64,000 nucleotides of DNA from Nocardia sp. NBC_01730 (GTDB lineage: Bacteria > Actinomycetota > Actinomycetes > Mycobacteriales > Mycobacteriaceae), in NCBI RefSeq assembly GCF_035920445.1, contig NZ_CP109162.1, positions 2,852,001-2,916,000 of the forward strand, in the 5' to 3' direction. The notes beneath the pieces are model-generated. The model did no database searches, had not been told where the DNA came from, and saw only the letters and a list, made by a program, of their open reading frames with translations. Below, in pieces: positions 41,106 to 51,400 of this stretch. Position numbers and translations under genes: made by a program. How positions within the stretch are numbered: position 1 is the stretch's first letter; every line of letters starts with the position of its first letter.

Positions 41106-41968
41106 TGGCCGACGAGGAGACCGTGTCCGAAACCCGACAAAACGACGACGCCGACACGCTGACCACGGAGGACGCCGTCGAGGAGAGCGAAACCCTCGAG
41201 GCCGCGGGCGCGGTCCCTGGTTACGACGATGTCGGACTGCTCTTCGGGCAGCTCACCGCCAGTGAGCCGGGCACCGCTCGGCACACCGCGCTACGCGCGG
41301 AACTGATCAGCCGCTGCATCCCGCTCGCCGACCACATCGCACGCAAGTTCAGCGGACGCGGCGAACCGTTCGACGACCTCACCCAGGTGGCCAGGGTCGG
41401 TCTGGTGCACGCGGTGGACCGCTTCGACATCGAGCGGGGATCGAACTTCCTATCCTTCGCGGTGCCGACCATCATGGGGGAGGTCCGCCGCTATTTCCGC
41501 GACAATACGTGGGCGATGCGAGTCCCGCGGCGGGTCAAGGAAACTCACCTGCGCATCGGCGCGGCGATCGACTCGCTCTCGCAAAGCCTCGGCCGCGCGC
41601 CGACCGCAAAGGAGATCGCGGCGGAGTTGGACGTCCATCCGGACGAGGTGACGCAGGCCGTCATCGCGGGCAACGCCTACCAGCCGAGCTCGATCGACGC
41701 GGCCACGCTGGGCCGCGACACCGAAGCCTCGCTGCTGGACACCCTCGGCGAGGAGGAGTCCCAGTTCGACCGTGTCGAGGAATACGTCGCGATCCGGCCG
41801 CTGCTGGCCGGACTGCCCGAGCGGGAACGCCGGATCCTCACCATGCGATTCTTCGAATCGATGACACAAACCCAGATCGCACAGCAGATGGGGATCTCGC
41901 AGATGCACGTGTCGCGCATCCTGGCGAAAACCCTTGCCCGCCTGCGCGATCAGTCCAGCCGCGAGTGA
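41105..41968 (+). CDS. sigF: RNA polymerase sigma factor, SigB/SigF/SigG family
   Basis: Stress-type group 3 sigma factor of 287 residues. An acidic N-terminal extension (1-45) precedes region 2 (FDDLTQVARVGLVHAVDRFD, and FLSFAVPTIMGEVRRYFRD), region 3 (GRAPTAKEIAAELDVHPDEV) and region 4 (LPERERRILTMRFFESMTQT, QIAQQMGISQMHVSRIL). It is paired with the RsbW-like anti-sigma, so probably released by an anti-anti-sigma encoded elsewhere. It sits between rpe and rsmB, an interruption of the order I know from mycobacteria. Confidence 0.92.
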   Translation: MADEETVSETRQNDDADTLTTEDAVEESETLEAAGAVPGYDDVGLLFGQLTASEPGTARHTALRAELISRCIPLADHIARKFSGRGEPFDDLTQVARVGLVHAVDRFDIERGSNFLSFAVPTIMGEVRRYFRDNTWAMRVPRRVKETHLRIGAAIDSLSQSLGRAPTAKEIAAELDVHPDEVTQAVIAGNAYQPSSIDAATLGRDTEASLLDTLGEEESQFDRVEEYVAIRPLLAGLPERERRILTMRFFESMTQTQIAQQMGISQMHVSRILAKTLARLRDQSSRE

Positions 41969-41974
41969 TGAAGC

Positions 41975-42325
41975 TCAGCCCCGCCCGCGTTCGCGCAGCG
42001 TGCGCGCCTTCGCCGGGGCGGTGAGCCACCAGGCGGCGTCCAACATCTCACGCAGCCGATCGGAGGCAACGCGATCCAGGTCGACAAGGATGTAGGCGCA
42101 GCCGTCATAGTGCGGCGTGTGTAGTAGCCGGGATCGCCGGAGACCAGCAGCGCCTCTTTCTCCGCCATCTCGTAGACCGGCACGAGCCCGCCCTCGGGCC
42201 TCGCGACGCAACCGGGCGAACCCCTTGTCGTCGACCTTCAACGCCGGGCTGCGCCACCAGATCGACTCTTCCACGCCCGGGAGCTCGGTCGCCAAAGCCA
42301 CTACGTCCTGCCAGGTCATCGTCAT
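41975..42325 (-). pseudogene. MmcQ/YjbR-family gene with two compensating frameshifts
   Basis: MmcQ/YjbR small protein. The main frame gives MTMTWQDVVALATELPGVEE, then WRSPALKVDDKGFARLRREA, and ends with PHYDGCAYILVDLDR and EMLDAAWWLTAPAKARTL. The middle family segment (EGGLVPVYEMAEKEALLVSG, then DPGYYT) is only present in another frame. One extra base in the GGG at 42196-42198 and one missing base near 42119-42120 would explain this. The frame stays open but about 26 residues are scrambled. This is either a decayed gene or two sequencing errors. Confidence 0.75.
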
Positions 42326-42374
42326 GATCCAAGAGTGCGGCAGGACCGGGCGTCCACGCTTGGACCAATGCAAC

Positions 42375-44132
42375 TCAGCGCGGCTTGCGGAGCGCGGCCA
42401 GGAACATCGCGTCGGTGCCGTGCCGGTGCGGCCACAGTTGCGCCCCTGGTCCGTCGCCGACGTCGGTGACGCCGGGCAGCAGGTCGCGGGCGTCCAACTG
42501 CTCGGCACCCAGACGACGCACGGCATCGGCGACGACAGACACTGTCTCGGCCAGATGCGGGGAACAGGTCGAGTACACGACGACCCCGCCCGGCCGCAGC
42601 AGATCCCATGCGGCGGTGAGTAATTCGCGCTGCAGCACGACCAGTTCACGGACATCCCCAGGGGTCCGCCGCCAACGCGCCTCCGGCCTGCGGCGCAGGG
42701 CGCCCAAGCCGGTGCACGGGGCATCCACCAGGATGCGGTCGTAGCCGCGAGTCAGTCCGCTCGCGCGGCCATCGGCGACGTGGACGTCGACCGGAAGGTC
42801 GCGCACCGTTTTGCGCACCAGTTCGGCGCGGTGCTCGGCGGGCTCGACCGCGTCGACCCGGAAGCCGTCGATCGCGGCGATCGCCCCGAGCAGTGCGGCC
42901 TTGCCGCCCGGTCCCGCGCACAGGTCGAGCCAGCGGCCGTTGTCTCGGCCATCGAGTCCGGCCCGCGTCAGCGCGAGCGCGACCAACTGGCTTCCTTCGT
43001 CCTGTACTGCTGCCATGCCCTCGCGCACCGGCTCGAGCTTGCCTGGGTCGCCGCCTTCCAGGTACACCGCGTACGGCGACCATCGGCCTTCCGCGCCACC
43101 GGTCACCAGCGCGAGTTCCTCCGCGGTGATGTCGCCGGGCCTGGCCACCAGATGCACGAGCGGTCGGGCGTCGTCTGCGGCGAGTACCTCGCGCAGCTCC
43201 CCCGCCCGCGCGCCGAGCGCATCGGCGAACGCCTGCGCGATCCACACCGGGTGCGCATACTCGAAGGCCAACCTGCCGACGGGGTCGGCGGGCGCGAGCG
43301 TTTCGACCCATTGCTCGGTGGTCCGCTCCCCCGCCCGCCGCAGGACTGCGTTCACGAAACCGGCCTTGCCGGTGCCGAATTCGGCGCGGGTCAGGGCCAC
43401 CGAAGTGTCGACCGCGGCGTGCGCGCCGATCCTGGTCCGCAGCAGCTGATAGGCACCCAACCGCAGTACGTCCAGGAGCGGCCCGTCGATCTCCTCGATC
43501 GGCCTGCCTGCTCCCTCGGCGATCACCGCGTCGAGCAGCCCGAGCGACCGGCACGCGCCATAGGCGAGTTCGGTCGCCAAGGCCGCGTCCCGCCCGGACA
43601 ACCCACGGTCCCGCAGCAGAGCGGGCAGGACGAGATTGGCGTAGGCGTCGCGTTCGCGCACCGCGCGCAGCACGTCCCTGGCGACCGACCGCGGCGGATC
43701 GACGTTCTCGTGTCGGGCAGATCGACCGGCGCCCCGCGCATCTTGACGCGCAACAGTCTTCGGCTTCGTGGTGGCGCGCGCCGGGCGCTGCTCGGTGGAA
43801 CGATCTGTTCGCCCCCCCGTCGCCCGCTGCCCCGTCGAGGCACGCCGTTCGTCACGGTTGCGCCCGCCCGCCTCGCCCTTGCCGCCACCCCGAGAAGGCT
43901 GCTCGGCGGCGCGCGATTGCGCGGTACCGTTCCGGTTCTGCGTCACGCGCTTCGGATGTTGGCCGCTGTCGGCCGAGTTCCGCTGCCGTGCGCCGCTCGG
44001 CTGTGCACCCTGGGCACGGTCTCGACCGGTGCCGCCGGACCGATTCGTACGCTCCGCCGCGGCATCCTGTTCGCCGCCGCGCCGCCCACCACGTCGATTG
44101 TCGTCGCCACGACGGTTTTCGCGCGGGTTCAC
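42375..44132 (-). CDS. rsmB: 16S rRNA m5C967 methyltransferase RsmB (Fmu)
   Basis: SAM-dependent rRNA cytosine methyltransferase of 585 residues. The first 140 are a disordered Arg/Gly/Asn-rich extension. Then comes a NusB-like domain ([20 protein letters not shown] onward, to about 290), followed by the catalytic domain with [32 protein letters not shown] and the second cysteine motif [13 protein letters not shown]. Both catalytic cysteines are present. The GTG start at 44132 overlaps the fmt stop (GTGA); the frame runs on upstream opposite fmt but without similarity. Confidence 0.93.
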   Translation of the reverse strand: MNPRENRRGDDNRRGGRRGGEQDAAAERTNRSGGTGRDRAQGAQPSGARQRNSADSGQHPKRVTQNRNGTAQSRAAEQPSRGGGKGEAGGRNRDERRASTGQRATGGRTDRSTEQRPARATTKPKTVARQDARGAGRSARHENVDPPRSVARDVLRAVRERDAYANLVLPALLRDRGLSGRDAALATELAYGACRSLGLLDAVIAEGAGRPIEEIDGPLLDVLRLGAYQLLRTRIGAHAAVDTSVALTRAEFGTGKAGFVNAVLRRAGERTTEQWVETLAPADPVGRLAFEYAHPVWIAQAFADALGARAGELREVLAADDARPLVHLVARPGDITAEELALVTGGAEGRWSPYAVYLEGGDPGKLEPVREGMAAVQDEGSQLVALALTRAGLDGRDNGRWLDLCAGPGGKAALLGAIAAIDGFRVDAVEPAEHRAELVRKTVRDLPVDVHVADGRASGLTRGYDRILVDAPCTGLGALRRRPEARWRRTPGDVRELVVLQRELLTAAWDLLRPGGVVVYSTCSPHLAETVSVVADAVRRLGAEQLDARDLLPGVTDVGDGPGAQLWPHRHGTDAMFLAALRKPR

Positions 44133-45052
44133 TCGACCACCGCGCCGGGCCGCAGGCGCGCACCACGCGCCCAGTCGAGCGCGGCCATCATGCGCTTGCC
44201 CTGCGGCTGAACCTGATCCAGCCGCACGGCGGTGGTCGCGGTGCCGATGAAGACGCCGGTCTTGCGGACCTCGATCGCCCGCTCCGGCAACACCTCCTCC
44301 ACCAGCTCGACCGGGCCGAGCTTGAGCCGGGTGCCGTCGACCTCGGTCCACGCCCCCGGCGCAGGGGTGACCGCGCGGATACGTCTGCCGATGGCCAGCG
44401 CGGGCTGATCCCACCGGACGTGCCCGGCCTCGACGCCGACCTTCGGCGCGTAGGAGACGCCGTCGTTGGACTGCGGAACCGCTTGCAGCGAACCGTCTTC
44501 CACACCATCCAGGGTCGCCTCGAGCAGCCGGGCGCCACTGTCGGCGAGTCGCTCCAGCAGCGTACCCGCGGTGTCGGTAACGGAGATCTTCTCGGTCACC
44601 ATGCCGAACACCGGGCCGGTGTCCAGTCCGGCCTCGATCTGGAAGGTCGACGCGCCGGTGATCTCGTCGCCGCCGTCGATCGCTGCCTGCACCGGTGCGG
44701 CCCCGCGCCAGGCGGGCAGTAGCGAGAAGTGCAGGTTGATCCAGCCGAACCGGGGGATATCGAGCACCTGCTGTGGCAGCAGCGCGCCGTAGGCCACCAC
44801 AGGGCAGCAGTCCGGCGCCAATTCGGTGAGTTGCGCAATGAATTCGGGCTCGGACGGCCGCCGCGGCGTGAGCACCGGAATACCGCGCTCGTCGGCCAGC
44901 CTGCCGACCGGGGACCTGGTGACCTTGCGACCCCGCCCTGCCACCGCATCCGGCCGGGTGACCACCGCGACCAGCTCGTGGCGCCCCGATTCCAGGAAGC
45001 GCCGCAGCGACGGCACCGCCGGTTCGGGGGTCCCCGCGAAGACGATGCGCAT
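44129..45052 (-). CDS. fmt: Methionyl-tRNA formyltransferase
   Basis: Formylates initiator Met-tRNA. It has 307 residues from the ATG at 45052. The formyl-THF domain has [20 protein letters not shown], the active-site [15 protein letters not shown] and [14 protein letters not shown], followed by the C-terminal OB domain from about 205. It overlaps def at its start (TGATG) and rsmB at its end, so def-fmt-rsmB is a coupled translation-initiation operon. Confidence 0.96.
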   Translation of the reverse strand: MRIVFAGTPEPAVPSLRRFLESGRHELVAVVTRPDAVAGRGRKVTRSPVGRLADERGIPVLTPRRPSEPEFIAQLTELAPDCCPVVAYGALLPQQVLDIPRFGWINLHFSLLPAWRGAAPVQAAIDGGDEITGASTFQIEAGLDTGPVFGMVTEKISVTDTAGTLLERLADSGARLLEATLDGVEDGSLQAVPQSNDGVSYAPKVGVEAGHVRWDQPALAIGRRIRAVTPAPGAWTEVDGTRLKLGPVELVEEVLPERAIEVRKTGVFIGTATTAVRLDQVQPQGKRMMAALDWARGARLRPGAVVE

Positions 45053-45618
45053 CAACGGCCCAGCCCGAACGGGTTGGCTTGGCCCGTTCCACTCAGCGAC
45101 CGCGCGGGCCGTACCGTCGATCCTGCGGAGAACCAATCGGATTCGCGGATGGTCCGCATCGCCTCCTTGCGCTGGGCCGGGTCGAGGCGATCGATGAACA
45201 GCACGCCGTCGAGGTGATCGGTCTCGTGCTGCACGCACCGCGCGAGGAGCCCCTCCGCCTGCCACGTGACGGGCGCGCCGTCCAGGTCCACACCGGACGC
45301 GCGCACGCGCCGCGCGCGCCGCGTGTCGTAACGCACTCCGGGTATCGACAGGCAGCCCTCCGGACCGACCTGCTCCTCGTCACCGATGACCTCCCACTGC
45401 GGGTTCACCAGGTGTCCTGCGGCATCGCCGGTGTCGTAGACGAACACACGCAGCCCGACCCCGATCTGCGGCGCCGCCATGCCGACTCCGCCGTCGTCGT
45501 GCATGGTCTCGGTCAGGTCGGTCACCAGCTGTCGCAGGTCGCGGTCGAACGCGGTGACCTCCGTGGCGCGGGCACGCAGGATGGGATCGCCGAACAGGCG
45601 AACGGGCTGAATGGTCAC
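45052..45618 (-). CDS. def: Peptide deformylase
   Basis: Metalloenzyme removing the N-formyl group from nascent proteins. It has 188 residues from the GTG at 45618, which has GGGAG 7 bp upstream; a GTG at 45645 would add nine. The three motifs are complete: [10 protein letters not shown] (44-53), EGCLS with Cys89 and HETDH with His131, Glu132 and His135. It is the first gene of def-fmt-rsmB. Confidence 0.96.
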   Translation of the reverse strand: MTIQPVRLFGDPILRARATEVTAFDRDLRQLVTDLTETMHDDGGVGMAAPQIGVGLRVFVYDTGDAAGHLVNPQWEVIGDEEQVGPEGCLSIPGVRYDTRRARRVRASGVDLDGAPVTWQAEGLLARCVQHETDHLDGVLFIDRLDPAQRKEAMRTIRESDWFSAGSTVRPARSLSGTGQANPFGLGR

Positions 45619-45646
45619 GGCTGGCTCCCGGAAGCGGACGAACACG

Positions 45647-45670
45647 GTCGTCTCATTCTAGTGAGACGAC
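45647..45670 (-). promoter_or_regulatory. def operon promoter inside an inverted repeat
   Basis: A perfect 9-bp inverted repeat, GTCGTCTCA / TGAGACGAC with 6-nt centre, surrounds TAGAAT on the minus strand (45655-45660), a good -10 match about 37 bp upstream of the chosen def start. Symmetry around a -10 suggests repressor control, or may be chance. Confidence 0.4.
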
Positions 45671-45986
45671 GCGGATATCCCCGATTCGCCAACCGGAAGC
45701 TGGTAGAACTGCTATGCGGTCCGGGCGGGGTGTGGAGCCCCCCGCCCGGCCGCCCGAAAAACGACCTGGTCAGCGACCCTGAGAGGGATCTTTCCTGCTG
45801 TTCACCTCCGACATCAACCAACAGGTGAACGCCGCGGCCGGCCACGCGACGGCGCCGTGGTCGTGCTCGGTGACGGCTCGGTCCGCACCGCGCCCGAGAC
45901 ACCAGAGCACGGCGGCCGGGTGGGGTATTGCGGGCATGATGCGCCTTCAACCTGCCGAAACCGGCTGAGTACCGCACAATACCCCG
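45671..45986. other. Intergenic region between def and the methyltransferase
   Basis: No confident gene. It contains a 10-bp GC hairpin, CCGGGCGGGG at 45721-45730 pairing with 45740-45749. Near 45,800-45,910 protein-like phrases appear in two plus-strand frames (FTSDINQQVNAAAG and VVVLGDGSVRTAPETP), possibly a decayed fragment. Confidence 0.4.
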
Positions 45987-47066
45987 ATGGCTGCAAGCAA
46001 GAAAAAGGTTCCACCGCTGCCCGTGATCCGGGTCGTCGAGCGGATTCGCGCCGCATTGACGGTACTGAACCGGAAGCTCACACCCCCACCTCTCGCCCTG
46101 TTCGAGATGATTGCCGCCGCCTCGACGGCACAGGCCGTCTGTGCGGCTGCTCAGCTCGGCATCGCCGACGCGTTGGCCGCAGGCCCGCGCGACCTCGCGG
46201 ATCTGGCGGCCGACATCGACGCCGATCCCGACTACCTGCGGCGACTGCTTCGCTGGCTGATCAGCCAGGACATCTTCACCCAGCACCCGGACGGAACCTA
46301 CGGTCTGACACCGCTCGCCGAACCCCTACGCGCGGACGCGCCGGTGTCCATGCGCAATTTCGCGCTGTTCATCGGCTCTCCCCAGCATCGCCAGTACTGG
46401 TCATACCTGAGCGATGCGGTGCGGACCGGGGCCGCGGTGATTCCCGAGGGCATGGATGGTCTTCCGTTCTTCGACTACGTCCGCAAAGACCGCGAATTCG
46501 GTGCCGTCTTCGACGGCGCCATGACCAGTATTTCGGAGCTGATGCTGGAACCGATGCTGGCCGCCGGTCACTTCAACCGATTCGGAACGATCGTCGACGT
46601 CGGCGGTGGGCGGGGCAGGCTGCTCGCCGAAATTCTCGCCCGAGCACCCGAAACCCGCGGCGTTCTCTTCGATCTGCCCGAAATCGTCGCCGACGTGCAG
46701 GCACCAGACCGGTGCACCGTCGTTGCCGGTTCCTTTTTCGATACAGTTCCCGAGGGCGGAGACGCCTATGTTCTCAAACATATCGTGCACGACTGGGCCG
46801 ACAGTGAGGCCGAGAAGATCCTGCGCACCGTGCACCGCGCCATGGCCGGGTCGGCACGACTGTTGTTGCTGGAAGTAGTTCTCCCCGAAGGAAATCGGCC
46901 ACACCGGGGTAATTTCCTCGATCTGGAGATGATGGTCAGCGCCGGTGGTCGCGAGCGCACCGAACGGGAATTCCGCGAGCTTCTCACCGCCGCGGGATTC
47001 GAGTTGGTCCGCATCACCCCCACCGCCACACCCGACAGCATCCTAGAAGCGCGCAAGGCGGAGTGA
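45987..47066 (+). CDS. SAM-dependent O-methyltransferase (COMT/AziB-type)
   Basis: Methyltransferase of 359 residues. An N-terminal winged-helix dimerisation domain (about 35-110, including QLGIADALAAGPRDLADLAA) precedes the catalytic domain with IVDVGGGRGRLLAEIL (about 203-218) and the catalytic histidine region LKHIVHDWAD. The family methylates phenolic hydroxyls of secondary metabolites. It is followed at 185 bp by an FAD monooxygenase, a combination seen in small aromatic or polyketide tailoring cassettes. Substrate unknown. Confidence 0.88.
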   Translation: MAASKKKVPPLPVIRVVERIRAALTVLNRKLTPPPLALFEMIAAASTAQAVCAAAQLGIADALAAGPRDLADLAADIDADPDYLRRLLRWLISQDIFTQHPDGTYGLTPLAEPLRADAPVSMRNFALFIGSPQHRQYWSYLSDAVRTGAAVIPEGMDGLPFFDYVRKDREFGAVFDGAMTSISELMLEPMLAAGHFNRFGTIVDVGGGRGRLLAEILARAPETRGVLFDLPEIVADVQAPDRCTVVAGSFFDTVPEGGDAYVLKHIVHDWADSEAEKILRTVHRAMAGSARLLLLEVVLPEGNRPHRGNFLDLEMMVSAGGRERTEREFRELLTAAGFELVRITPTATPDSILEARKAE

Positions 47067-47250
47067 CCAGGTCCTCGGGACGCATGCTGTGTCCTCTTCA
47101 GTATGAGCGAGGGGCGCTCCGTGGTCGCGCTCCGGGCGCAACTGGTCGCCCCACCAGGAGTGGCTTTCAAGGCAGTGGATGGCCCAGTGACACCGGGCGA
47201 GCCAACTGTCAACTCGACCCCCTTCCCCATCAACAGCGTTTGGAGCAGCT

Positions 47251-48378
47251 GTGAGTTCGTCGTCTTCCCCTCGCAGTGCCCTGCTGATCGGCGCCGGCAT
47301 CGGCGGACTTACCCTCGCGCTCGCGCTCGCGCGACGCGGCGTCACCGTAGAAGTCATAGATATCAATCCGGACCGCAACGTCGCCGGCTGGGGGCTCAGC
47401 CTCACTGGACCGAGTCTGCGAGCTCTCGATGCGCTCGGTCTCGCCGACGAGTGCATCGCCGCCGGTTACGGAATCACGGCAATCAGCAACTGCGGCTCGA
47501 ACGGGGAAGTGCGCAACATCATCCCCTTGCCGCCGCTGCTCGGTCCACAGCGTCCCAGCCAGATCGGGCTCGGCCGGCCGGCGCTGTACGACATCCTCTG
47601 CGAGGCTGCGCTGGCAGCCGGAGTCGTGATCAGCTACGGGCGCACGATCGACGGGCTGCACGACAACGGAGAAACTGTCCGGGCCACCGTCAGCGACGGC
47701 ACTGAGCGCTTCGCCGATATCGTCGTCGGTGCCGACGGGGTCCATTCCCGGGTGCGGTCGTTGCTCGGCATTCCCAGCAGTTCGCGATACATCGGGCAGA
47801 TGGTCTGGCGGGCTCTCGTACCTCGCCCGGGCTGGGCGACATCACTGCACACCTTCGCGGGCACTGGAAACAACGCTGGGCTCGTCCCGATCGCGGACGA
47901 CCGAGCGTACGTCTTCCTCACCGAGAACCAGGCGGAGCCTACCCTGATACCGGAGGACACCCTGGCCGACAGCATGCGGGAGCTGCTGGCTCCATTCAGC
48001 GGGCGAGTCGCCGAGGTCCGTGACCTCATCACCGATTCGGCGTTCGTCGTGCGGCGGCCTGTGCAGGTGGTCATGGTCGAGGGCCCATGGCACCACGGCC
48101 GCACCGTGATCATCGGTGATGCCGCGCATGCGCCCTCACCGCAATTGGTCAGTGGCGCCGCTCTCGCCATCGAGGACGGCGTTCTGCTCGCCGAGGAATT
48201 GGCCGCGGCGGCCGACGTCGAGAAGGCACTGGTCGCTTTCACACGGCGGCGGCTGGAGCGATGCCGACTGGTAGTCGAGTCCTCGGTCCGAATCGCCGAC
48301 CTCGGTCGCACCGGCCGGCACGCCGAAGCAGACGACGTGCAGCAGCGATGCCACCGAGCGATGGCTGTGCCGGTGTGA
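47251..48378 (+). CDS. FAD-dependent monooxygenase (UbiH/salicylate-hydroxylase type)
   Basis: Single-component flavin hydroxylase of 375 residues. It has GAGIGGL (14-20), the VVGADGVHSRVRSLLG motif and IIGDAAHAPSPQLVSGAALA followed by IEDG. The start is GTG with GGAG 7 bp upstream. It lacks the thioredoxin-like tail of the other monooxygenase in this window, so the two are different subfamilies. It probably works with the preceding O-methyltransferase. It is convergent with the giant gene, 37 bp apart. Confidence 0.88.
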   Translation: MSSSSSPRSALLIGAGIGGLTLALALARRGVTVEVIDINPDRNVAGWGLSLTGPSLRALDALGLADECIAAGYGITAISNCGSNGEVRNIIPLPPLLGPQRPSQIGLGRPALYDILCEAALAAGVVISYGRTIDGLHDNGETVRATVSDGTERFADIVVGADGVHSRVRSLLGIPSSSRYIGQMVWRALVPRPGWATSLHTFAGTGNNAGLVPIADDRAYVFLTENQAEPTLIPEDTLADSMRELLAPFSGRVAEVRDLITDSAFVVRRPVQVVMVEGPWHHGRTVIIGDAAHAPSPQLVSGAALAIEDGVLLAEELAAAADVEKALVAFTRRRLERCRLVVESSVRIADLGRTGRHAEADDVQQRCHRAMAVPV

Positions 48379-48415
48379 CCGACATCCGGTCGACCCTGCA
48401 ATTTCTGGCACATGT

Positions 48416-51400
48416 TCAGGTTGTACCGGAACGAGGAGTACTGCTCCAGTGGCCACGTTCGGCGGCCGGCGGCAGTGCGCCCAATCGCACATCCGGGGCG
48501 TCGGCACCGGGCCGGGCCAGCCGATCTCCGGACCGGAACTCGACCTCGGCATTGCCCTCGCTGTCCACGGCGATTCCGAAGACCCGCGAAATGCCCTGTG
48601 CCTCACGCTTGGCCACCCACGCATCGACATCCTCGTAGGTGCGCTCCACCCCGTGTTCGTCGTTCTCGCGGACCACCAACCGGCCTTGCTCATCGATCTC
48701 GACGGCGAACATGTGCCCCATCCGGGGCGCGCGCTCGAAGATCAGCGCACCAGCCACCACGCCGCGGCCGTCGCGCGCATGATCGACCAGCTCCGACAGC
48801 GACCCGAACCGCCGCCAATCGGCATCCAGCGCCGCCGCTACCGCCCCTTCGGTCACTCCCGCCAACCGCACCGTCTCGGTGTCGATCAACTCGGCAGCGG
48901 ACACGGCCTTTCCGTGCCGAGCCCGGAACAGCCGAATCCGGCGCACCACCGAAACTGCGCAATTCAGTGGGCCGGTATGAGGTTTGATCAGTGCGGCAGT
49001 GCGTAGGACGGCCACCACGTCACCGACCAGTATCCCCAGGTGCACACCGACATCACCGATATCACGCAACGGCACGGTGGCCAGTTTCTCGAAGACCCGG
49101 TCGGTCGCCTGGCCGGCATAAACCGGATTCCGCAGTAGTCGCAGCAGTCGGTTGAACACCGCCCGCTCGAATTCCTGCCGCGCGGCGGCAGCTCGATGAG
49201 CCCCGAACAGCAATGACGCCAGAGCCGCACCCGGTTCGACATGGTCGGTGGCACCGTCGGTCGACGTGGGTTTCCTCTGGTAGCCGAGATGAGCAATGGC
49301 AGCACGAACCCGACCGTCGGCTTCGCTGTTCGACAACCGACCACCATGGACAACGGTGTGCGCACTGGTGCGGCTCACGCCGGCTTCGCGGGCGACATCG
49401 GCCAGAGTCACCGCAACCGCCGGATTCAGCAGGCCGAATTCACGATAGCGTTTCTGCACCGCTATCGGGACGGCATCGCAGAGCAGATGAGCTACCCGAC
49501 GCGCACGGGAATACAGAGCGCGCTCATTGCCCTCGGTCGCCTTCGCCAGCGCGGGCACCGTCTTTCCTTCTTCGAAAACCCATCTGTAACAGGCAAGTTC
49601 GTTCTTCGAGAACAATGCGACACAATCCACCAGCAGTGCCCGATCGTGTTCGACGGCCACTCTGGCCAGGAGCATCGCATCCTCGTCGCTGCGCGGCTTA
49701 CCCTGAGACAGGGTCTGCGCCAGGGCTTTCGCGATCCGTGTCCGGTGGATGTAGACCGCGTTCGGCGACCGACCGGGCTGTAGTCGAACCACCTTCTCGA
49801 CGTCTTTGCCCTCGACGAACAGCCAGGTGGCAACCTGCTGATCGGTCGAAGGCAACTGTCGAACAGCCGCCCGCAACTGGGCTTCCGATGCTGTCTCGAT
49901 CGCTCGCAGGGCCCACGCCTTTTCGCGAGTTCGGCTGCTCCGATTGTCTTCACGATTACGGAGGATCTGCTCGGCCAGCGCCGGAACTGTCGCCGTATCC
50001 AGCTGACCTGAGTCCTCGCTGTCACCGACTTCGTCCAAGGGGGTTTCGGCATCCGGATCGCGCCCATCGATCCGGGCCTGGTAGTAACTGCGCACCTCGG
50101 GGTCGAGGTCGAAGCCGAGTTGATCAGCCACCATAAGCAGTCGTTTCGCGGTGTCCAGGCTGACATTGGGATCCTTGGCGGACATCCGCCATATCGTCGT
50201 CCGGCTGGCGCCGGCGGCCCGTGCCAACGCGGAAATCGACACGGTGGGGTCCGGTCGGTCGCGATGAAAATCCCACACTGCCGGATCCACTTCGAACCCC
50301 CGGCGCTCGACAGCCGCGAGCGCCCGCAATGCGGTCCCCTTGGCCACATCCAGATCACCGTTCACGGCTCGGATAACGGTCACCCTGGATATACCGACCT
50401 GCTGTGCGATCTCGTCCAGCACCCCGGATAACCCGTGCTGGTGCGCGATCCCGTCCAGCGGAAACGCCGGTGTGGCATACCGCGACCGTGGCGGAACGGC
50501 CGCAAACCCAGGCACGGGGCTGTCCACATGCTGGACGTCGTAGAGCGCGGGAAGATCATCGTCGATATCGATCGGTTGGGGTCCGACCTCCATCTGCAGT
50601 CTGCGGGTCAGCTCATCGAGCAAATCACCGTCCAGTTCCCGCAGCGTGTCCTGGTCATAGCTGAACCGCAGCTGTTGCCGCTTCGCCCATTCAGCCATCG
50701 CACGCCCGGATTCCGCCCGCGGCAGACCACCGGCGAATCGCTGTCGCAGCCATCGCCGCTGCAAGGGTTTCATCCGGTCCAGGCACCGCTCCAGCACCTG
50801 CGGATCGGCATCGAGCAATGCCCGGAATCGCGGCGACCCGGATGTCCAGCCCGCCGCCACCGCGGTCGAAAGCCGCGCCCGGAATTCCTCGAATCTCAGC
50901 TGCTCCGGCGACATGTCCTCGGACAGACGCGATTCCAGTGCGCTCAACACTTCGCCGACAACCCGCGGCAGCGGCCCAGGCACCCCGACGTTGCGCGCCT
51001 CGACCTCGATCACGTCCCGCATCCGCGTGCGCACCGCCGAATCGCTTGCGATCACTGTCGCGTCGAATATCGGACTCGCCTGCGGCTCAATGGATTCCGT
51101 CACATGATCCGGTTCGGAAGACGGGGTGGGGTCGGTAAGTCTGCGGTAGAACGCCCGCACTCCGGGCAGTCCAATCCCTTTCGAGGCGGCGACCGCCAAT
51201 ACCCGCGACACAGTCGCCGCATCCACCACCGGACTGCAGCGCAGTATGCTCGCCACCTCGGCTTCCGGCACACCCGCGGCATGTGCCAGCGCGGCCACAT
51301 CCACCCGTGCCCCGACCATGAACCGCCGCTTGCCTTCCCGGGGCTGCTGGCCGGGCTGGAGTTCGTCCATCGGCTCGCCGTCGGCGAAGAGGAACGCTTC

